Shown here: positions 9,361 through 19,063 of the stretch, piece by piece
How the letters are laid out: each line of letters begins with the position of its first letter
Numbering within the stretch: the stretch's first letter is position 1
Assembly: GCA_002343075.1 (NCBI GenBank)
Contig: DDRH01000051.1
Span: 179,852 to 243,851, forward strand
Origin: Phycisphaerales bacterium UBA2421
Lineage (GTDB): Bacteria; Planctomycetota; Phycisphaerae; Tepidisphaerales; Tepidisphaeraceae
DNA length: 64,000 bases
Reading direction: 5' to 3'
Program-made: the position numbers and the translations under genes
Notes under the pieces: generated by a model
Database searches by the model: none
What the model was told of the DNA's origin: nothing
What the model saw: only the letters and a program-made list of their open reading frames with translations

Positions 9361-9384
9361 CCCGCGGGCGCAATCGCCCGCGGG
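9361..9384 (-). terminator. Terminator at the end of the Tad locus
   Basis: A perfect 10-bp GC stem (9361-9370 with 9375-9384) with a CAAT loop is followed on the minus strand by TTCTTGTGTTT. It lies 42 bases after the stop of the lipoprotein gene and closes the Tad transcription unit ahead of putA. Confidence 0.75.
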
Positions 9385-9426
9385 TCTGGTTGTGGCATTC
9401 TCCACTCCGGAAGACCCGGTCTACTG

Positions 9427-9930
9427 CTACATTCCCCCGCCGGCGCTTGCACCGACTGAGTCGGTCTTGCTCAAGTTCTTGAGCAATGGCGCTGCTGGGG
9501 TGCCAATTCCGTTGGGATTATTACCGTTTTCGAGCTTAAACTGATCCGTGGCAAGTCCGTTGGCAACCAGAAACGCCTCGACACTGCCCCGCCGGCCCGA
9601 TGAAAGCGAATCCTCGGCTACATTGATGTAAACCGAAATCGGCCGGGTGGTGTCGTCATCCTCCAGCATGAGGCTAATTTTCTGCTCACCGAGCGAGTTG
9701 AGCTTGTCGCCATGGAAATGGGACTCGTGCAGCGTGGCATCAGCCCGAGCGGCCGATGCGGCCTGCTGGCGGCCGACCTTCTCGATCGTGCGGGAATACT
9801 CGGTCTTGAAAAACGGATCATTGTATGTGTGCTTGTCGCAGCAACCTTGCTTGTTGCAGTTGCAACCGGCAACCGAACCAAGGATCGAAGCAGCCACAGC
9901 CGAGAGAATGCTCATTTGAATACGGTTCAT
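9427..9930 (-). CDS. Putative Tad-associated lipoprotein
   Basis: About 167 residues from the ATG at 9930; the frame is open to 9942, but MNRIQMS gives a proper signal peptide and follows an AGTGAGA purine tract. A hydrophobic segment ends in SVAGC, a plausible lipobox with Cys near residue 23, followed by a Cys-rich patch (NCNKQGCC). The rest is hydrophilic and alanine- and asparagine-rich with no domain I recognise. It is the last gene of the Tad locus, where a small outer-membrane lipoprotein (TadD- or RcpB-like role) is expected, but the sequence does not resemble the TPR-rich TadD. Its function is inferred from context only. Confidence 0.7.
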   Translation of the reverse strand: MNRIQMSILSAVAASILGSVAGCNCNKQGCCDKHTYNDPFFKTEYSRTIEKVGRQQAASAARADATLHESHFHGDKLNSLGEQKISLMLEDDDTTRPISVYINVAEDSLSSGRRGSVEAFLVANGLATDQFKLENGNNPNGIGTPAAPLLKNLSKTDSVGASAGGGM

Positions 9931-9999
9931 TTTTGGTCTCACTTTCCTATGCTCTTTGTTTCGACGGATTCACCCTCCGGCTTAACCGGTATTGTCACG

Positions 10000-10929
10000 C
10001 TATTCGGTCATCAACGACGACTTCATGAGGTTGATAATTGTGGGGCCCATTACCACGAGGAAGGTTGAAGGGAAGATGAATAGCACAAGCGGAAAACTCA
10101 TCTTCACCGACGCCTTCGATGCCATCTCCTCGGCGGCCAACTGGCGTTGAGTTCGCAGGGTGTCGGCATGCACACGAAGGGCCTGCGCGATGCTGGTTCC
10201 AAACCGGTCGGCCTGCGTCAGCATCGCCGAAAGTGACTGAAGCGCTGCATTGCCAGTGCGGATGCCCAGGTTCTTTAGAGCTTCCACACGAGCCAGGCCG
10301 ACGCGCGTCTCCATGTGGGCGATACCCAGTTCGCGGCTGATGGCGGGATGGGCGATAACCAACTCCTGTCCGACGCGCTGCATCGCGGCATCGACGGTCA
10401 GCCCTGCTTCCACGCACACGACCATAAGGTCGAGCGCATCTGGCAGGCCGAGCGTTAGCTGCTTCTGATTCTTCTTCATCCGCAACCGCAGCCAGAGGGT
10501 CGGTGCCATGTAGCCGCTGAGCGCGATCAAGGGAAAATACATCAGCATGTTGTCGGTCGCGTTACCAATCAGGTAGCCAGCGATGATTCCGACGAGCAGC
10601 CCGATGAACTTCGAACCTTTCACAAGAGGGACAGCGCCGGGCGAGTAAATGCCGGCATAGCCGAGTTGCTTCTTAAGGCCCGACACCTGTTCGCGCGTCT
10701 TCGGCATGAACGGCGCGGCAGCGGCAGAGCCGATGCGTGCCAGCACGCTACCCATCGCCTGCTTGGTGTTGCGCGACTGGACAGCCGCCTTGGGGTCGTG
10801 CCCGCGCTCGACAAGGCGTTCACGAAGCCTGGAGTTGTCCCCGCGATCCATGAAGATTCCGAGAACGGTGTAGGCCACGAGCATCACTGCCGCGGCCACC
10901 AGGATGATTACAATAGTCTGATCGAACAT
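10000..10929 (-). CDS. tadC: Tad pilus inner-membrane platform protein TadC (GspF-like)
   Basis: A 309-residue type II secretion F-domain protein. It has an N-terminal membrane segment (IVIILVAAAVMLVAYTVLG), two central ones near residues 110-150, the conserved cytoplasmic stretch ALDLMVVCVEAGLTVDAAMQRVG, and a C-terminal segment (FPLVLFIFPSTFLVVMGP). TadB and TadC together form the membrane base on which the TadA ATPase acts. It lies 36 bases after tadB. The order tadA-tadB-tadC is conserved in Tad loci generally. Confidence 0.9.
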   Translation of the reverse strand: MFDQTIVIILVAAAVMLVAYTVLGIFMDRGDNSRLRERLVERGHDPKAAVQSRNTKQAMGSVLARIGSAAAAPFMPKTREQVSGLKKQLGYAGIYSPGAVPLVKGSKFIGLLVGIIAGYLIGNATDNMLMYFPLIALSGYMAPTLWLRLRMKKNQKQLTLGLPDALDLMVVCVEAGLTVDAAMQRVGQELVIAHPAISRELGIAHMETRVGLARVEALKNLGIRTGNAALQSLSAMLTQADRFGTSIAQALRVHADTLRTQRQLAAEEMASKASVKMSFPLVLFIFPSTFLVVMGPTIINLMKSSLMTE

Positions 10930-10965
10930 GAGTCACGCTCCGGCGTCAAAGTAGGCTTGCACAAT

Positions 10966-11946
10966 TCACACTTCGACGGTCGTAATCTTTCGAATGGTAA
11001 ACAGCCCCAGAATCTGCAGCCCAAACGAGACCGCCAGCAGGATCATGCCGTCAGTGCTCGTCAGCAACACGCTGGCGTATTCGGGGTTCATGGAATAGAG
11101 GATGATGAAAAGCACCGCAGGGAAGGCGGAGAGGATATAGCCGGTAAACCGGCCCTCGGCCGTCTTGGCCTTCACCTGCTGCTGAAGCCGCGACCGCTGG
11201 CGGATCATCCCGCTGATGTTTCCGAGCACCTCACTCAGGTCGCCACCGGTCTGACGCTGAATCAGCGTCGCAGTGACGAAAAATGCAAAGTCGCTTGAGT
11301 CAATTCGAGTCGCCATTTCCTTCAGCGCATCTTCAATTGAGACACCAAGGCTGTGCTGCGCGTACGCGCGACGAAATTCGAAGGCAAGAGGCACGGGCAA
11401 CTCACTGCCCATCATCTGCAAGCCGGTGGAAAAGCTGTGGCCAGACTTGAGAATGCGGCCCAGAAAATCCAGCGCTTCAGGAAGCTGAAGCGCCAACTGC
11501 CGCTGCCGGCGATTGCGCTTATTGGTGATAACCGCGATCGGCAAATAGAGCCCGATTACGAACGATACCACGGCCACCAGCAGCGACGCACTCAGTGCGA
11601 AAAACACGAGCGAACAGCCGACCGCCGAGATTACCAGCAGCTGAACAAAACGGTTAAGCGAGAGATCGGGATACGACTGAAGCAGCGTTTTCTGCAGCGA
11701 GGCAAAGATCGGAAACTCCAGGAGTCGGGCCTCGATTCCGGTTGCCTGACTCTGAACGACAGACTTCGCCTGCTTCGCTGGCTGCGCCTCGCCGGAGTGG
11801 CTCTTGCCACTCAGTCGCTCGGCCAGCTTCTTCTTTGAAGGGTCGAAGACTGGCGCGACGATCTGCCAGATTGCGAACGCGAACAGCGACACAGCGCCGG
11901 CGATCAAGATTGTGAGTATTGTTGAATCCATGAGACTATCTCCCAA
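10966..11946 (-). CDS. tadB: Tad pilus inner-membrane platform protein TadB (GspF-like)
   Basis: A 326-residue F-domain protein with an N-terminal membrane segment, a basic linker, two closely spaced membrane helices (about residues 110-150), the conserved LPEALDFLGRILKSGHSFSTGLQMMG core and a C-terminal membrane segment (FPAVLFIILYSMNP). The in-frame ATG a few codons inside (MDSTILT) is an alternative start. The stop of tadA lies only 3 bases upstream of the annotated start, so translation is probably coupled. Confidence 0.9.
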   Translation of the reverse strand: MGDSLMDSTILTILIAGAVSLFAFAIWQIVAPVFDPSKKKLAERLSGKSHSGEAQPAKQAKSVVQSQATGIEARLLEFPIFASLQKTLLQSYPDLSLNRFVQLLVISAVGCSLVFFALSASLLVAVVSFVIGLYLPIAVITNKRNRRQRQLALQLPEALDFLGRILKSGHSFSTGLQMMGSELPVPLAFEFRRAYAQHSLGVSIEDALKEMATRIDSSDFAFFVTATLIQRQTGGDLSEVLGNISGMIRQRSRLQQQVKAKTAEGRFTGYILSAFPAVLFIILYSMNPEYASVLLTSTDGMILLAVSFGLQILGLFTIRKITTVEV

Positions 11947-11949
11947 CCG

Positions 11950-13461
11950 TTAGGCCGCTTCCATCTCCCGCCGCTGGAAAAGTTCCGGGGGCAGATGAAT
12001 GCCCCGGTGTTCGATTCGATCGGCACACCTCGGCCGAATCCCGTGACAAAGGAAGTAGCCGGTAGCCACCCCGTCGGAATTCACGCCGGTCTGCTCATAG
12101 CTGAACAGGTCGTGCATCTGAATCTGGTCGCCCTCCATGCCTGTGATCTCACTGACTCGCGTCACGCGGCGCTTACCACCGACCAGCCGATTGGCCTGAA
12201 TGACGATGTTGACCGCACTACTTACCATCTGGCGCATGGCCCTGGTAGGAATCTCAAATCCGGCCATCATGATCATGACTTCGATTCGCTGCATCGCGTC
12301 ACGCGTGTTGTTTGCGTGGATCGTGGTCATCGACCCGTCGTGACCGGTGTTCATCGCCTGGAGCATGTCCAGCGTTTCGGCAGCACGACACTCACCAATG
12401 ATGATTCGATCGGGACGCATGCGCAGGCAGTTCTTCACCAGTTCCCGCTGGCTCACTTCACCCTTGCCTTCGATGTTGTTCGGCCGGGTTTCGAGACGGA
12501 CGACGTGCGGCTGCTGCAACTGCAACTCAGCGGCGTCTTCGATTGTGATAACGCGTTCGTCGGTTGGGATATAGCGGCTCAGGCAATTCAACAGGGTCGT
12601 CTTACCCGACCCGGTACCCCCGGAGATAATCACGTTACACCGCGACTGAACTGCAGCAGCCATGAAATCAACCACTGCCGCCGGAAATGCACCGACGCGG
12701 ATGAGGTCGTCCACCTGCAGGGGCTTTGAGCCGAACCTGCGGATGCTCATCGCCGGGCCATCCAGCGCCAGCGGAGGAATGATCGCGTTCACACGGCTGC
12801 CATCAGTCAGGCGCGCGTCGCAGTAGGGCTGGGTCTCGTCTATGCGGCGCCCCACCAGCCCGACGATGCGGTCGATAATCTGCCGCAGATGGGCGTTATC
12901 GCGGAATCGCACTTCAGAAAGTTCGATGCGCCCCCTCTTTTCGACGTACACGCGATCCCAGCGATTGACCATGATATCGCTGACAGTAGGGTCTTTGAGA
13001 ATGGCTTCGAGCGGTCCGAGGCCAAAAGTCTCATCCATAACCTCATCCATGAGGCGTTCCTGCTCGGTGCTGTTCATCAGGCCTTTTTCGCTCTGACACA
13101 GTTCGCGGACGAGCACGCGCACTTCGCTGCGAACCGTCTCCGGGGGCAGCGTGCGCAGATTCTGTACGTCAAGGCGTTCGACCAATTGCTGGTGAATGCG
13201 CACTTTTAACTGCTGAAAGTAGAGCTGCCGTTCTGAAAGTGCCGCAGGTGCAACATGCTGTGCCGGCGCAATGGAGGCAGCGAGAGAGATTTTCGGGGCC
13301 CCGGGCGAACCAGGCTTGCCGTCTTTAGTCGCCCCGCCAGCCCCGAGCGCGTCGCCGTTGGCGAACTGCTGCAGTGCGAGCTTCTTTGCCTCTTCACTCA
13401 GGCCTTCATAGCCCGGGGGAAGCGTTGCGGTATTCGTGTTGCTTTTGCTGAACAGACCCAT
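11950..13461 (-). CDS. tadA: Tad/Flp pilus assembly ATPase TadA (CpaF)
   Basis: A 503-residue secretion ATPase of the VirB11/CpaF family that powers pilin polymerisation. The N-terminal 80 residues are flexible. The C-terminal motor has Walker [12 protein letters not shown], an Asp-box [11 protein letters not shown], Walker [12 protein letters not shown], and the His-box region [16 protein letters not shown]. All catalytic motifs are intact. It is followed by tadB after 3 bases and preceded by tadZ. Confidence 0.95.
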   Translation of the reverse strand: MGLFSKSNTNTATLPPGYEGLSEEAKKLALQQFANGDALGAGGATKDGKPGSPGAPKISLAASIAPAQHVAPAALSERQLYFQQLKVRIHQQLVERLDVQNLRTLPPETVRSEVRVLVRELCQSEKGLMNSTEQERLMDEVMDETFGLGPLEAILKDPTVSDIMVNRWDRVYVEKRGRIELSEVRFRDNAHLRQIIDRIVGLVGRRIDETQPYCDARLTDGSRVNAIIPPLALDGPAMSIRRFGSKPLQVDDLIRVGAFPAAVVDFMAAAVQSRCNVIISGGTGSGKTTLLNCLSRYIPTDERVITIEDAAELQLQQPHVVRLETRPNNIEGKGEVSQRELVKNCLRMRPDRIIIGECRAAETLDMLQAMNTGHDGSMTTIHANNTRDAMQRIEVMIMMAGFEIPTRAMRQMVSSAVNIVIQANRLVGGKRRVTRVSEITGMEGDQIQMHDLFSYEQTGVNSDGVATGYFLCHGIRPRCADRIEHRGIHLPPELFQRREMEAA

Positions 13462-13502
13462 TTCAGACCCCGATCTCTTTGTATGTTTGTAATGTCAATT
13501 GT

Positions 13503-14642
13503 TTACGCAGCCTTGCGTACTGCATCGGCCGGCAGGAGAGAATTCGCCAGTTGTTGGAGGCTCACCGACATTTCGCTTCTTGGCGAACGGAGCACAACAG
13601 GCTCGCCGAAGTTGATGGCGGCGATGGCATTCTTAAAGTCATTGGGAATGAGCCAGGAAATCTTCATTCCCAGCGCCTTCTCCACTTCATCAGGTTCGAT
13701 ATCGCCACCTTTTTTTACAAATCGGTTGACGACAATCTTGATCTTGCTCGCGTCAATGCCCATCCGGCGCATCGCCCCGACAAATCTTTCGGCATTGCGG
13801 CAGCTTGGCACATTGAGCTGCATGACGATCAAGTTGAGGTCGGCAGCTTGAAGTGCAGCAGAATAGACCGGGTCAATGCTCATAACTGAATCAAGCACCA
13901 CCCAGTCGTACATTCTGCCCACGACGTTGAGGAGTCGTTGCAGTCCAGCTTGTGTAACCCGCTGCGTATCTTCGGGGAGTTCCGGGCGCGCCAGGATCGA
14001 AAGCTGACTCGTCCGGTGGACGCACAGAGCATTATCAAGAAGTTGCTTGTCCACCTTTTCCGCCGAGGCCATGACATCGGCAATCGTGTAGCGAGGGCGG
14101 ACATCAAAGTAGCTGGCCGCCCCGCCTCGCACGAGATCAAGATCTGCTAAGACAGTTTTCGAACCCGCCTGCGCCAATGACGCCGCGACATTGCACGAAA
14201 CGGTTGTGGAGCCACAGCCGCCGATCGTCGGTATGACGTGGACGATCCGTGCCTTCTTCCCCATTCCGTGCTGAGATGCGATTCGCTCGATTGACGCAGA
14301 GAACTTCTGTTCCTGAATCGGCACCGGGATGAACTCACGCACGCCCATGTGCATCGCTTCCATCAACACATTCGGGTCGAGTGTCTGACTCAGAACGAAG
14401 AAACTCGTACCTGGGTGCTGTCGCGGAAGCTGACCAAGACGCTTCAGCGTCTCGGCTGGGGCCGGGTCTAAATTAATGATCACCAATTGTGGTGAATCGA
14501 CTCGACCCAACGCCCCTGCAACTTGCTCGGTCTGTGCGTATTGAGCAACAACGTTGATCCCAAACCCCGACAGGAATGTAGCCAGTTCCTGCCGGTTGGC
14601 GGCATCAGGATCGACGATGGCGGCGTTCAACTGTACGTACAT
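13503..14642 (-). CDS. tadZ: Tad pilus localisation protein TadZ/CpaE (MinD/ParA-like)
   Basis: About 379 residues. An N-terminal receiver-like domain (AAIVDPDAANRQELATFL) is followed by a ParA/MinD-type NTPase domain with the deviant Walker A region TIGGCGSTTVSCNVA. The usual signature lysine is absent, which is common in TadZ proteins and suggests weak or no ATP hydrolysis. The Walker B region YDWVVLDSVMSIDP and NRFVKKGGDIEPDEVE follow. A GTG start at 14654 is possible, but the ATG at 14642 follows a GTGAGAG tract and is preferred. TadZ is thought to place the pilus machine in the cell. Confidence 0.88.
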   Translation of the reverse strand: MYVQLNAAIVDPDAANRQELATFLSGFGINVVAQYAQTEQVAGALGRVDSPQLVIINLDPAPAETLKRLGQLPRQHPGTSFFVLSQTLDPNVLMEAMHMGVREFIPVPIQEQKFSASIERIASQHGMGKKARIVHVIPTIGGCGSTTVSCNVAASLAQAGSKTVLADLDLVRGGAASYFDVRPRYTIADVMASAEKVDKQLLDNALCVHRTSQLSILARPELPEDTQRVTQAGLQRLLNVVGRMYDWVVLDSVMSIDPVYSAALQAADLNLIVMQLNVPSCRNAERFVGAMRRMGIDASKIKIVVNRFVKKGGDIEPDEVEKALGMKISWLIPNDFKNAIAAINFGEPVVLRSPRSEMSVSLQQLANSLLPADAVRKAA

Positions 14643-14703
14643 GGCAACTCTCACTTACGACAGGTTTCTAACATCGGCCCCTTCACAAACGATATCGGAC
14701 CGA

Positions 14704-16455
14704 TCACTTCTCGACTGAAGCAGTCTCAGTCGCCGGTGCAAACCCATACGCACCGCGGAAGCGGGCGGGGACCTTGTCATTCGGCATCTCGCCAAGTGAA
14801 CTCTTGGCCGGGCCGCCAAACTCACCGTTGAGATAGAACTCAACCGGGTTGGGGTGCCGCCAGTATTCGCCGGAAAGCTCCGGGACTTCTGCCGGGTTCA
14901 TCGGTTCGACCAGCATCGGAGTCACGAGCACGACAAGCTCGGTCTCTTCACGCTGATATCGGACGCTGCGGAATAGAGCGCCGACGACCGGCAGTTCACC
15001 CAGCAGCGGTGTGGCATTACGGCTGGCAGTCACGGTGCTTCGCATGAGGCCTGCAATAGCAAAGGTCTGTCCGTCGTTCATTTCAACGGTGGACTCGATG
15101 CGCCGCTTGTTAATGATTGGAATGTTGTTGTTCTCAATGACCACCGGCGAGCTAAAATCCAGGTCGCTCACTTCCGGGGCACATTTCAAGCGAATCCGCC
15201 CCCCGCCAAGGACGACCGGGACGACATTCAGGCGCACGCCGAACTCGCGGTATTCAATTGTGATGGTTGAACCGCCGCCTGAGCCGGTCTGTGGCACGGG
15301 CACGGGAAACTCGCCGCCGGCCAGAAGGCTTGCTTCCTGACCGCTGATGACGGTCACATTTGGTTCAGCCAGCACGCGTGCCAGGCTATTTTGCTTGAGC
15401 GCGCTCAGGGCGTAATCGAGCGTAAATGAGTCCCAGGTCGCCGACCCGCCGATGGTGGTCAAGGCGCCATTCGATAGCTTGCTTCCGGCGTTAGGGCCGT
15501 TAAAGGCGATATTGAAGTTGCCATCGTTGACCAGGCTCGCCCCAAGATTGATGCCCAGTTCCTCTGAAGCCTTACGGCTCATTTCGAGGAACTTCACCTG
15601 CAGCATCACCTGCTGCCCGCCGGAGACTTCGAGGAAATTCAGCACCTTGTCGCTGAACGGTGCGGCCATCGCTGCGATCTGATCAGCAACCTGAATCGAC
15701 GGCACTGTGCCGCGGAGCGCGATGGCGCCATTCATGGCATCCACCTCAACCGCAGCGGCTGGGAAAGTCTTTTTGATCTGCTCACGTAGTGCTTCCAGGT
15801 CGATTGCCACGTCAACTGCCACGGTCTGGCTTTGGTCCTGGTCGTCCCAGATGATCAGTTCAGTAGCGCCAAACTTCTTGGCGGTCACCAGCAGACTGGT
15901 CGGACCAATTGGATTGACATCAGCAACGTCCGGTTGCCCGACGCTGATTCGGTGATACGGCACCTTCGTGTTGACCACGACCGTACGGTTCACACCCATC
16001 GAGAGCCGACCGCCAGACCCAGCACCGTCGGCGACAACCGTAAACTCATCCACAGGCGTGGAGTAGTCCCTGATCGTCTGCTTGCTTTGAATCGTGTTCG
16101 CAGCAACCGCTGCGCCGTACGGGTTCTCGCTCACCTCAAAGGTGGGCAGTTCCTTGGGCTTGCCAAGGAACAGACTCTTGAGAGTCTTGCCAACTGACCC
16201 GCCTTTCTCACCGCCTTCGAGGGTCTTACGAAAATTCTCATCGCCGGGACTGGCTGCGATGAATCCATGGCTGGATGTCGTGCTACGAAGGGCGATATCG
16301 TTGGCAAACACGTCGGACTGGCCGCCGATAGAGCGATTGTCGGCGAGAAGTGCCGCCAAAATCACGGTCAACCCTCCGCCGAGCACAACGGCCGCGGCGG
16401 TCTTCTTGAGTCGTTCACGGCGGATGATCTGGTCTTGTGTGAGGTAGGCTCGCAT
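14704..16455 (-). CDS. cpaC: Tad pilus outer-membrane secretin CpaC/RcpA
   Basis: About 583 residues from the ATG at 16455, which has an AGAAAGAAGG ribosome-binding site; the longer frame to 16545 would overlap cpaB. A basic N-terminus is followed by a membrane anchor or signal (TAAAVVLGGGLTVILAAL). Next come the pilus-assembly N-domain (VPYHRISVGQPDVADVNP with LLVTAKKFGATELIIWD), a BON-like segment, and the C-terminal secretin domain (about 280-520) ending in REETELVVLVTPMLVEP. The secretin forms the outer-membrane pore for the Flp fibre. Confidence 0.92.
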   Translation of the reverse strand: MRAYLTQDQIIRRERLKKTAAAVVLGGGLTVILAALLADNRSIGGQSDVFANDIALRSTTSSHGFIAASPGDENFRKTLEGGEKGGSVGKTLKSLFLGKPKELPTFEVSENPYGAAVAANTIQSKQTIRDYSTPVDEFTVVADGAGSGGRLSMGVNRTVVVNTKVPYHRISVGQPDVADVNPIGPTSLLVTAKKFGATELIIWDDQDQSQTVAVDVAIDLEALREQIKKTFPAAAVEVDAMNGAIALRGTVPSIQVADQIAAMAAPFSDKVLNFLEVSGGQQVMLQVKFLEMSRKASEELGINLGASLVNDGNFNIAFNGPNAGSKLSNGALTTIGGSATWDSFTLDYALSALKQNSLARVLAEPNVTVISGQEASLLAGGEFPVPVPQTGSGGGSTITIEYREFGVRLNVVPVVLGGGRIRLKCAPEVSDLDFSSPVVIENNNIPIINKRRIESTVEMNDGQTFAIAGLMRSTVTASRNATPLLGELPVVGALFRSVRYQREETELVVLVTPMLVEPMNPAEVPELSGEYWRHPNPVEFYLNGEFGGPAKSSLGEMPNDKVPARFRGAYGFAPATETASVEK

Positions 16456-16534
16456 ATTTGTGCCTTCTTTCTTCTGGCTTGTTTGCGTTTCTGACGCTTT
16501 GTTGTTTGTCAAAACCCAGGTTGAATGTGACGTA

Positions 16535-17515
16535 TTAGTTACCAACCGGCTTGGTATCCGTGTGCGTCATTGGCTCGTGCTGATCTGATTGTTTCAAAGT
16601 GGATGGCTTGTCTTTCCCGGTAGCGGTTGGGAACTGCACCTGGGTTTCGTTGCCGCCGCGAATGATCTTGACGTTATAGAATTCGATCGAGGCCGCATCG
16701 GTCGGCTGGGTCGCCGGATTGGATGACACGGGCATTGTCAGCGGAGTTTCGATGCCGGTGTGGTGAGCCGGGCCGAACGGGTCTTCGCTGAGTGCATTGC
16801 GTGCCGAGCCGCGCAGATCCGAGAGGGTTACGCCCTCGCCACCGTCTTTCGAGTCGTCACGCACGTTACGCAGAACCAACCGCGGGCGACCTGTGGTTGC
16901 CGCCAGCTCGATGGCCTGGCTTTCTTCGGGCGTTGCAATGAGTGTCACACTTCGGGCAGGGCCTTCCTGGCCGTCTTCACGCTTCACGGTCATCCGCTGT
17001 CCGACAGCGGTGACAAGGATGTTCTGCACGACACTCTTGGCGATCATTTCACCGTTGCCTTCACCGGTCATGGTCGAGATGACATCCACTCGGCAGCCGG
17101 GCGAAAGGAACCCGCCGACGCCGCTGAACTCATCGATCTGGATGGTGATGGCACGCATTCCGGTCGGGATCAACCCGCCAAGCCCGCTGGGCGAGCCCTT
17201 TGCCGCAAGCAGGGCGTCGACGACCGGCTGCCCTTTGTAGATCGGCCCGTTCACAACCCGCGCAGTGACCTCGCCAACATCGCTGAAGGTCCCCTCCGGT
17301 GCCATTTCCTTCGATACCTTGGCGGTTGTGATCATGCTGGCGTCGATTTCGAAGCCGGGCAGGATATTAGTGGTGGCGACAACGACGTCTCGCAGCGCGC
17401 TCTCTCCCTGAGCAACGGTCGCCGGGCGATCTGCCAGCATACTGCGAGCGACAAAAGCCGCGACCAGGCCGAGCACGGCCGCGAGTCCAAGAGGTGCAAG
17501 TGTTTTTGCGTTCAT
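16535..17515 (-). CDS. cpaB: Flp pilus assembly protein CpaB/RcpC
   Basis: A 326-residue periplasmic protein with a single N-terminal membrane segment (APLGLAAVLGLVAAFVARSML), a SAF domain (VVATTNILPGFEIDASMI) and the RcpC domain with GMRAITIQIDEFSGVGGFLSPGCRVDVI. The C-terminal tail beyond about residue 240 is long and hydrophilic. CpaB stabilises the secretin. The ribosome-binding site is GGAGAAAC before the ATG. The gene follows a strong terminator at 17680-17715, so it probably has its own promoter in 17516-17680, which I could not place. Confidence 0.9.
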   Translation of the reverse strand: MNAKTLAPLGLAAVLGLVAAFVARSMLADRPATVAQGESALRDVVVATTNILPGFEIDASMITTAKVSKEMAPEGTFSDVGEVTARVVNGPIYKGQPVVDALLAAKGSPSGLGGLIPTGMRAITIQIDEFSGVGGFLSPGCRVDVISTMTGEGNGEMIAKSVVQNILVTAVGQRMTVKREDGQEGPARSVTLIATPEESQAIELAATTGRPRLVLRNVRDDSKDGGEGVTLSDLRGSARNALSEDPFGPAHHTGIETPLTMPVSSNPATQPTDAASIEFYNVKIIRGGNETQVQFPTATGKDKPSTLKQSDQHEPMTHTDTKPVGN

Positions 17516-17679
17516 AGTCTGTTTCTCCGACGGTTAGGCGTCTGATGAAGATTTCGGCGCTTCCGATGGGGGGGTTTAGGAAGGTTCGGATCAAAATGGG
17601 AAAATTCCTACATTGCTCCTGATCTGAAAAGTACGGTCTTCTCCGGAAGTTCTGGCACTCTCTCGCACAGCAACTCTGG

Positions 17680-17715
17680 AAAAAAGAATCCGCCGCGGAC
17701 GAGGCGTCCACGGCG
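17680..17715 (-). terminator. Rho-independent terminator between the TadE-like gene and cpaB
   Basis: Minus strand: a 10-bp stem with one mismatch (17706-17715 with 17691-17700, loop 17701-17705) is followed by TTCTTTTTT. This is a textbook terminator placed 34 bases after the TadE-like stop, and it splits the Tad locus into a pilin part and a machinery part. Confidence 0.8.
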
Positions 17716-17749
17716 AATTTCCTCGCTTCGACTTGGTTATCGGGTTGAC

Positions 17750-18205
17750 TTACCCTTCTTTGCGCATCACCGTACTGCCCGTGATCGACTTAGTATTGCT
17801 CATGAAAAAGAGCGGCTTGGGACCAATCTTTCCCATAGTGGAAACGACATCCACCTGAATAGCAGTCCCTGCGGCCGCCGCCGGATTGGCCGGGTTGAGC
17901 GTCACCGTGAACTTCGCCGAATCGATTGAGGTTGTGCCGCTATTCATTCCAGAAGCGAATAGGCTCCGGGCGACCGCGTTGGTGACATCGGTGGTGGTCG
18001 CGCCGGGCACTACAGCGGCTCGCGCGCCTTCGCGTGCTGCACCCTGGATGGTGTGTTTGGCATAGAGGTAATAGCCAAACTCGACTGTGCAGAATGAGAG
18101 CAACAGCAGAATGTTGAATACGAATGCCGCCTCGATCAGTGTATTGCCCCGACGGCTTTCAGTGCGACGGCAAAACGACAGGATGGAACGTACTTTCGGT
18201 TTCAT
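17750..18205 (-). CDS. TadE-like pseudopilin
   Basis: About 151 residues from the ATG at 18205, which has a GGAGTTGGG ribosome-binding site. The N-terminus carries the TadE signature: RRGNTLIEAAFVFNILLLLSFCTVEFGYY, a basic patch, a Glu and a hydrophobic helix, then GAAREGARAAV. TadE proteins are prepilin-like, processed by the Tad prepilin peptidase, and act as minor pilins. The prepilin peptidase gene is immediately upstream, ending at 18217. Confidence 0.88.
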   Translation of the reverse strand: MKPKVRSILSFCRRTESRRGNTLIEAAFVFNILLLLSFCTVEFGYYLYAKHTIQGAAREGARAAVVPGATTTDVTNAVARSLFASGMNSGTTSIDSAKFTVTLNPANPAAAAGTAIQVDVVSTMGKIGPKPLFFMSNTKSITGSTVMRKEG

Positions 18206-18216
18206 ACCCAACTCCA

Positions 18217-18735
18217 TCATCTCAAACCCACCAAGGCAATCACCGCTACCAGGATCGGCACCGCGTACGGCACATGCCGAGCGGCGTAGCTGGCCTGATC
18301 GGTTGAATCGACGCGCGATTCAGGGTGAATCAAGCCGACAGCCATCGACGCGGTGTTGCGTGCCACCTGGCTCACGCGCCGGGTGACGATGGCCTGAAGA
18401 ATCGCTACGAGCATGGCAACTACCGTCGCCACGATGAACACCGCGACCACATTCACCGGCCCGAGCCACGCTCCGACCCCGGCAAACAATTTCACATCAC
18501 CGCCGCCTCGCAGGCCCAGGGCGAAGAGCGGCAGATTGATCGCGAGTCCGACAGCTAAACCTACAATTGACATCCACCCGCCGGCCACGCTGTGACTCCA
18601 CGAGGCGGCCTGCAATAGTCCGGTAACCGCGATAACGATGGTCAACCAGTTTGGAATGCGCCGGCTGCGGAAATCGATCACCGCGGCAACGGCGAGCATT
18701 GCCAGCAGCGGGAACATGAGCAGAACGAGGTGCAT
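18217..18735 (-). CDS. cpaA: Prepilin peptidase CpaA/TadV (A24 family)
   Basis: About 172 residues from MHLVLLM at 18735; a start at 18750 is also possible. It is an aspartic membrane protease that cleaves Flp pilin and TadE leaders. The two catalytic aspartates are seen in AAVIDFRSRRIPNWL and in the GxGD-type motif GGGDVKLFAGVGAWLG, each placed as in A24 peptidases. Several hydrophobic segments run through the protein. There is no N-terminal methyltransferase domain, as expected for the short Tad-type enzymes. Confidence 0.9.
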   Translation of the reverse strand: MHLVLLMFPLLAMLAVAAVIDFRSRRIPNWLTIVIAVTGLLQAASWSHSVAGGWMSIVGLAVGLAINLPLFALGLRGGGDVKLFAGVGAWLGPVNVVAVFIVATVVAMLVAILQAIVTRRVSQVARNTASMAVGLIHPESRVDSTDQASYAARHVPYAVPILVAVIALVGLR

Positions 18736-18759
18736 CCGGCGACATCGCAAAAAGATTCA

Positions 18760-18921
18760 TCAGACCGAACTGTTCACGCTCGTCCATCGTGCAAGCACTT
18801 TTGTGCCGACGCTCCCGACGATAACGATACAGGCAACGATAATGAGTCCCGCGATCAGCGCGTACTCGATCACTTCACCGCCTCGCTCATCACGCCATAG
18901 CTGCTTGGTTAGTTTTCGCAT
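18760..18921 (-). CDS. Flp-family type IVb pilin (second copy)
   Basis: A 53-residue protein reading MRKLTKQLWRDERGGEVIEY then ALIAGLIIVACIVIVGSVG and ending in KVLARWTSVNSSV. It has the Flp pilin pattern: a short basic leader, Gly at the cleavage site, conserved Glu and Tyr five and six residues after it, and a hydrophobic helix. It is paralogous to the pilin at 19064-19234, with the same KVxARWTSxNSS ending. It sits just before the prepilin peptidase gene. Confidence 0.88.
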   Translation of the reverse strand: MRKLTKQLWRDERGGEVIEYALIAGLIIVACIVIVGSVGTKVLARWTSVNSSV

Positions 18922-18987
18922 TCTGGTCTACCTTTAATCGATAATCAGTAACTGGGTCGGTCTCAAACTGTGGTTTATCGAACGCGG

Positions 18988-19035
18988 AACGGGCCCGGCC
19001 CTGCCACGATCTTATCGGCCGGCGCCGGGCCCGTT
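18988..19035 (-). terminator. Hairpin between the two pilin genes
   Basis: A perfect 11-bp GC-rich inverted repeat (18988-18998 with 19025-19035) with a 26-base loop lies 29 bases after the first pilin stop. There is no T-run on the minus strand, so it is more likely an attenuator or mRNA-stabilising hairpin that lets the first pilin be made in excess over the machinery genes than a full terminator. Confidence 0.55.
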
Positions 19036-19063
19036 CGTTTCGTTGCAACGAACTTGAGTTCGT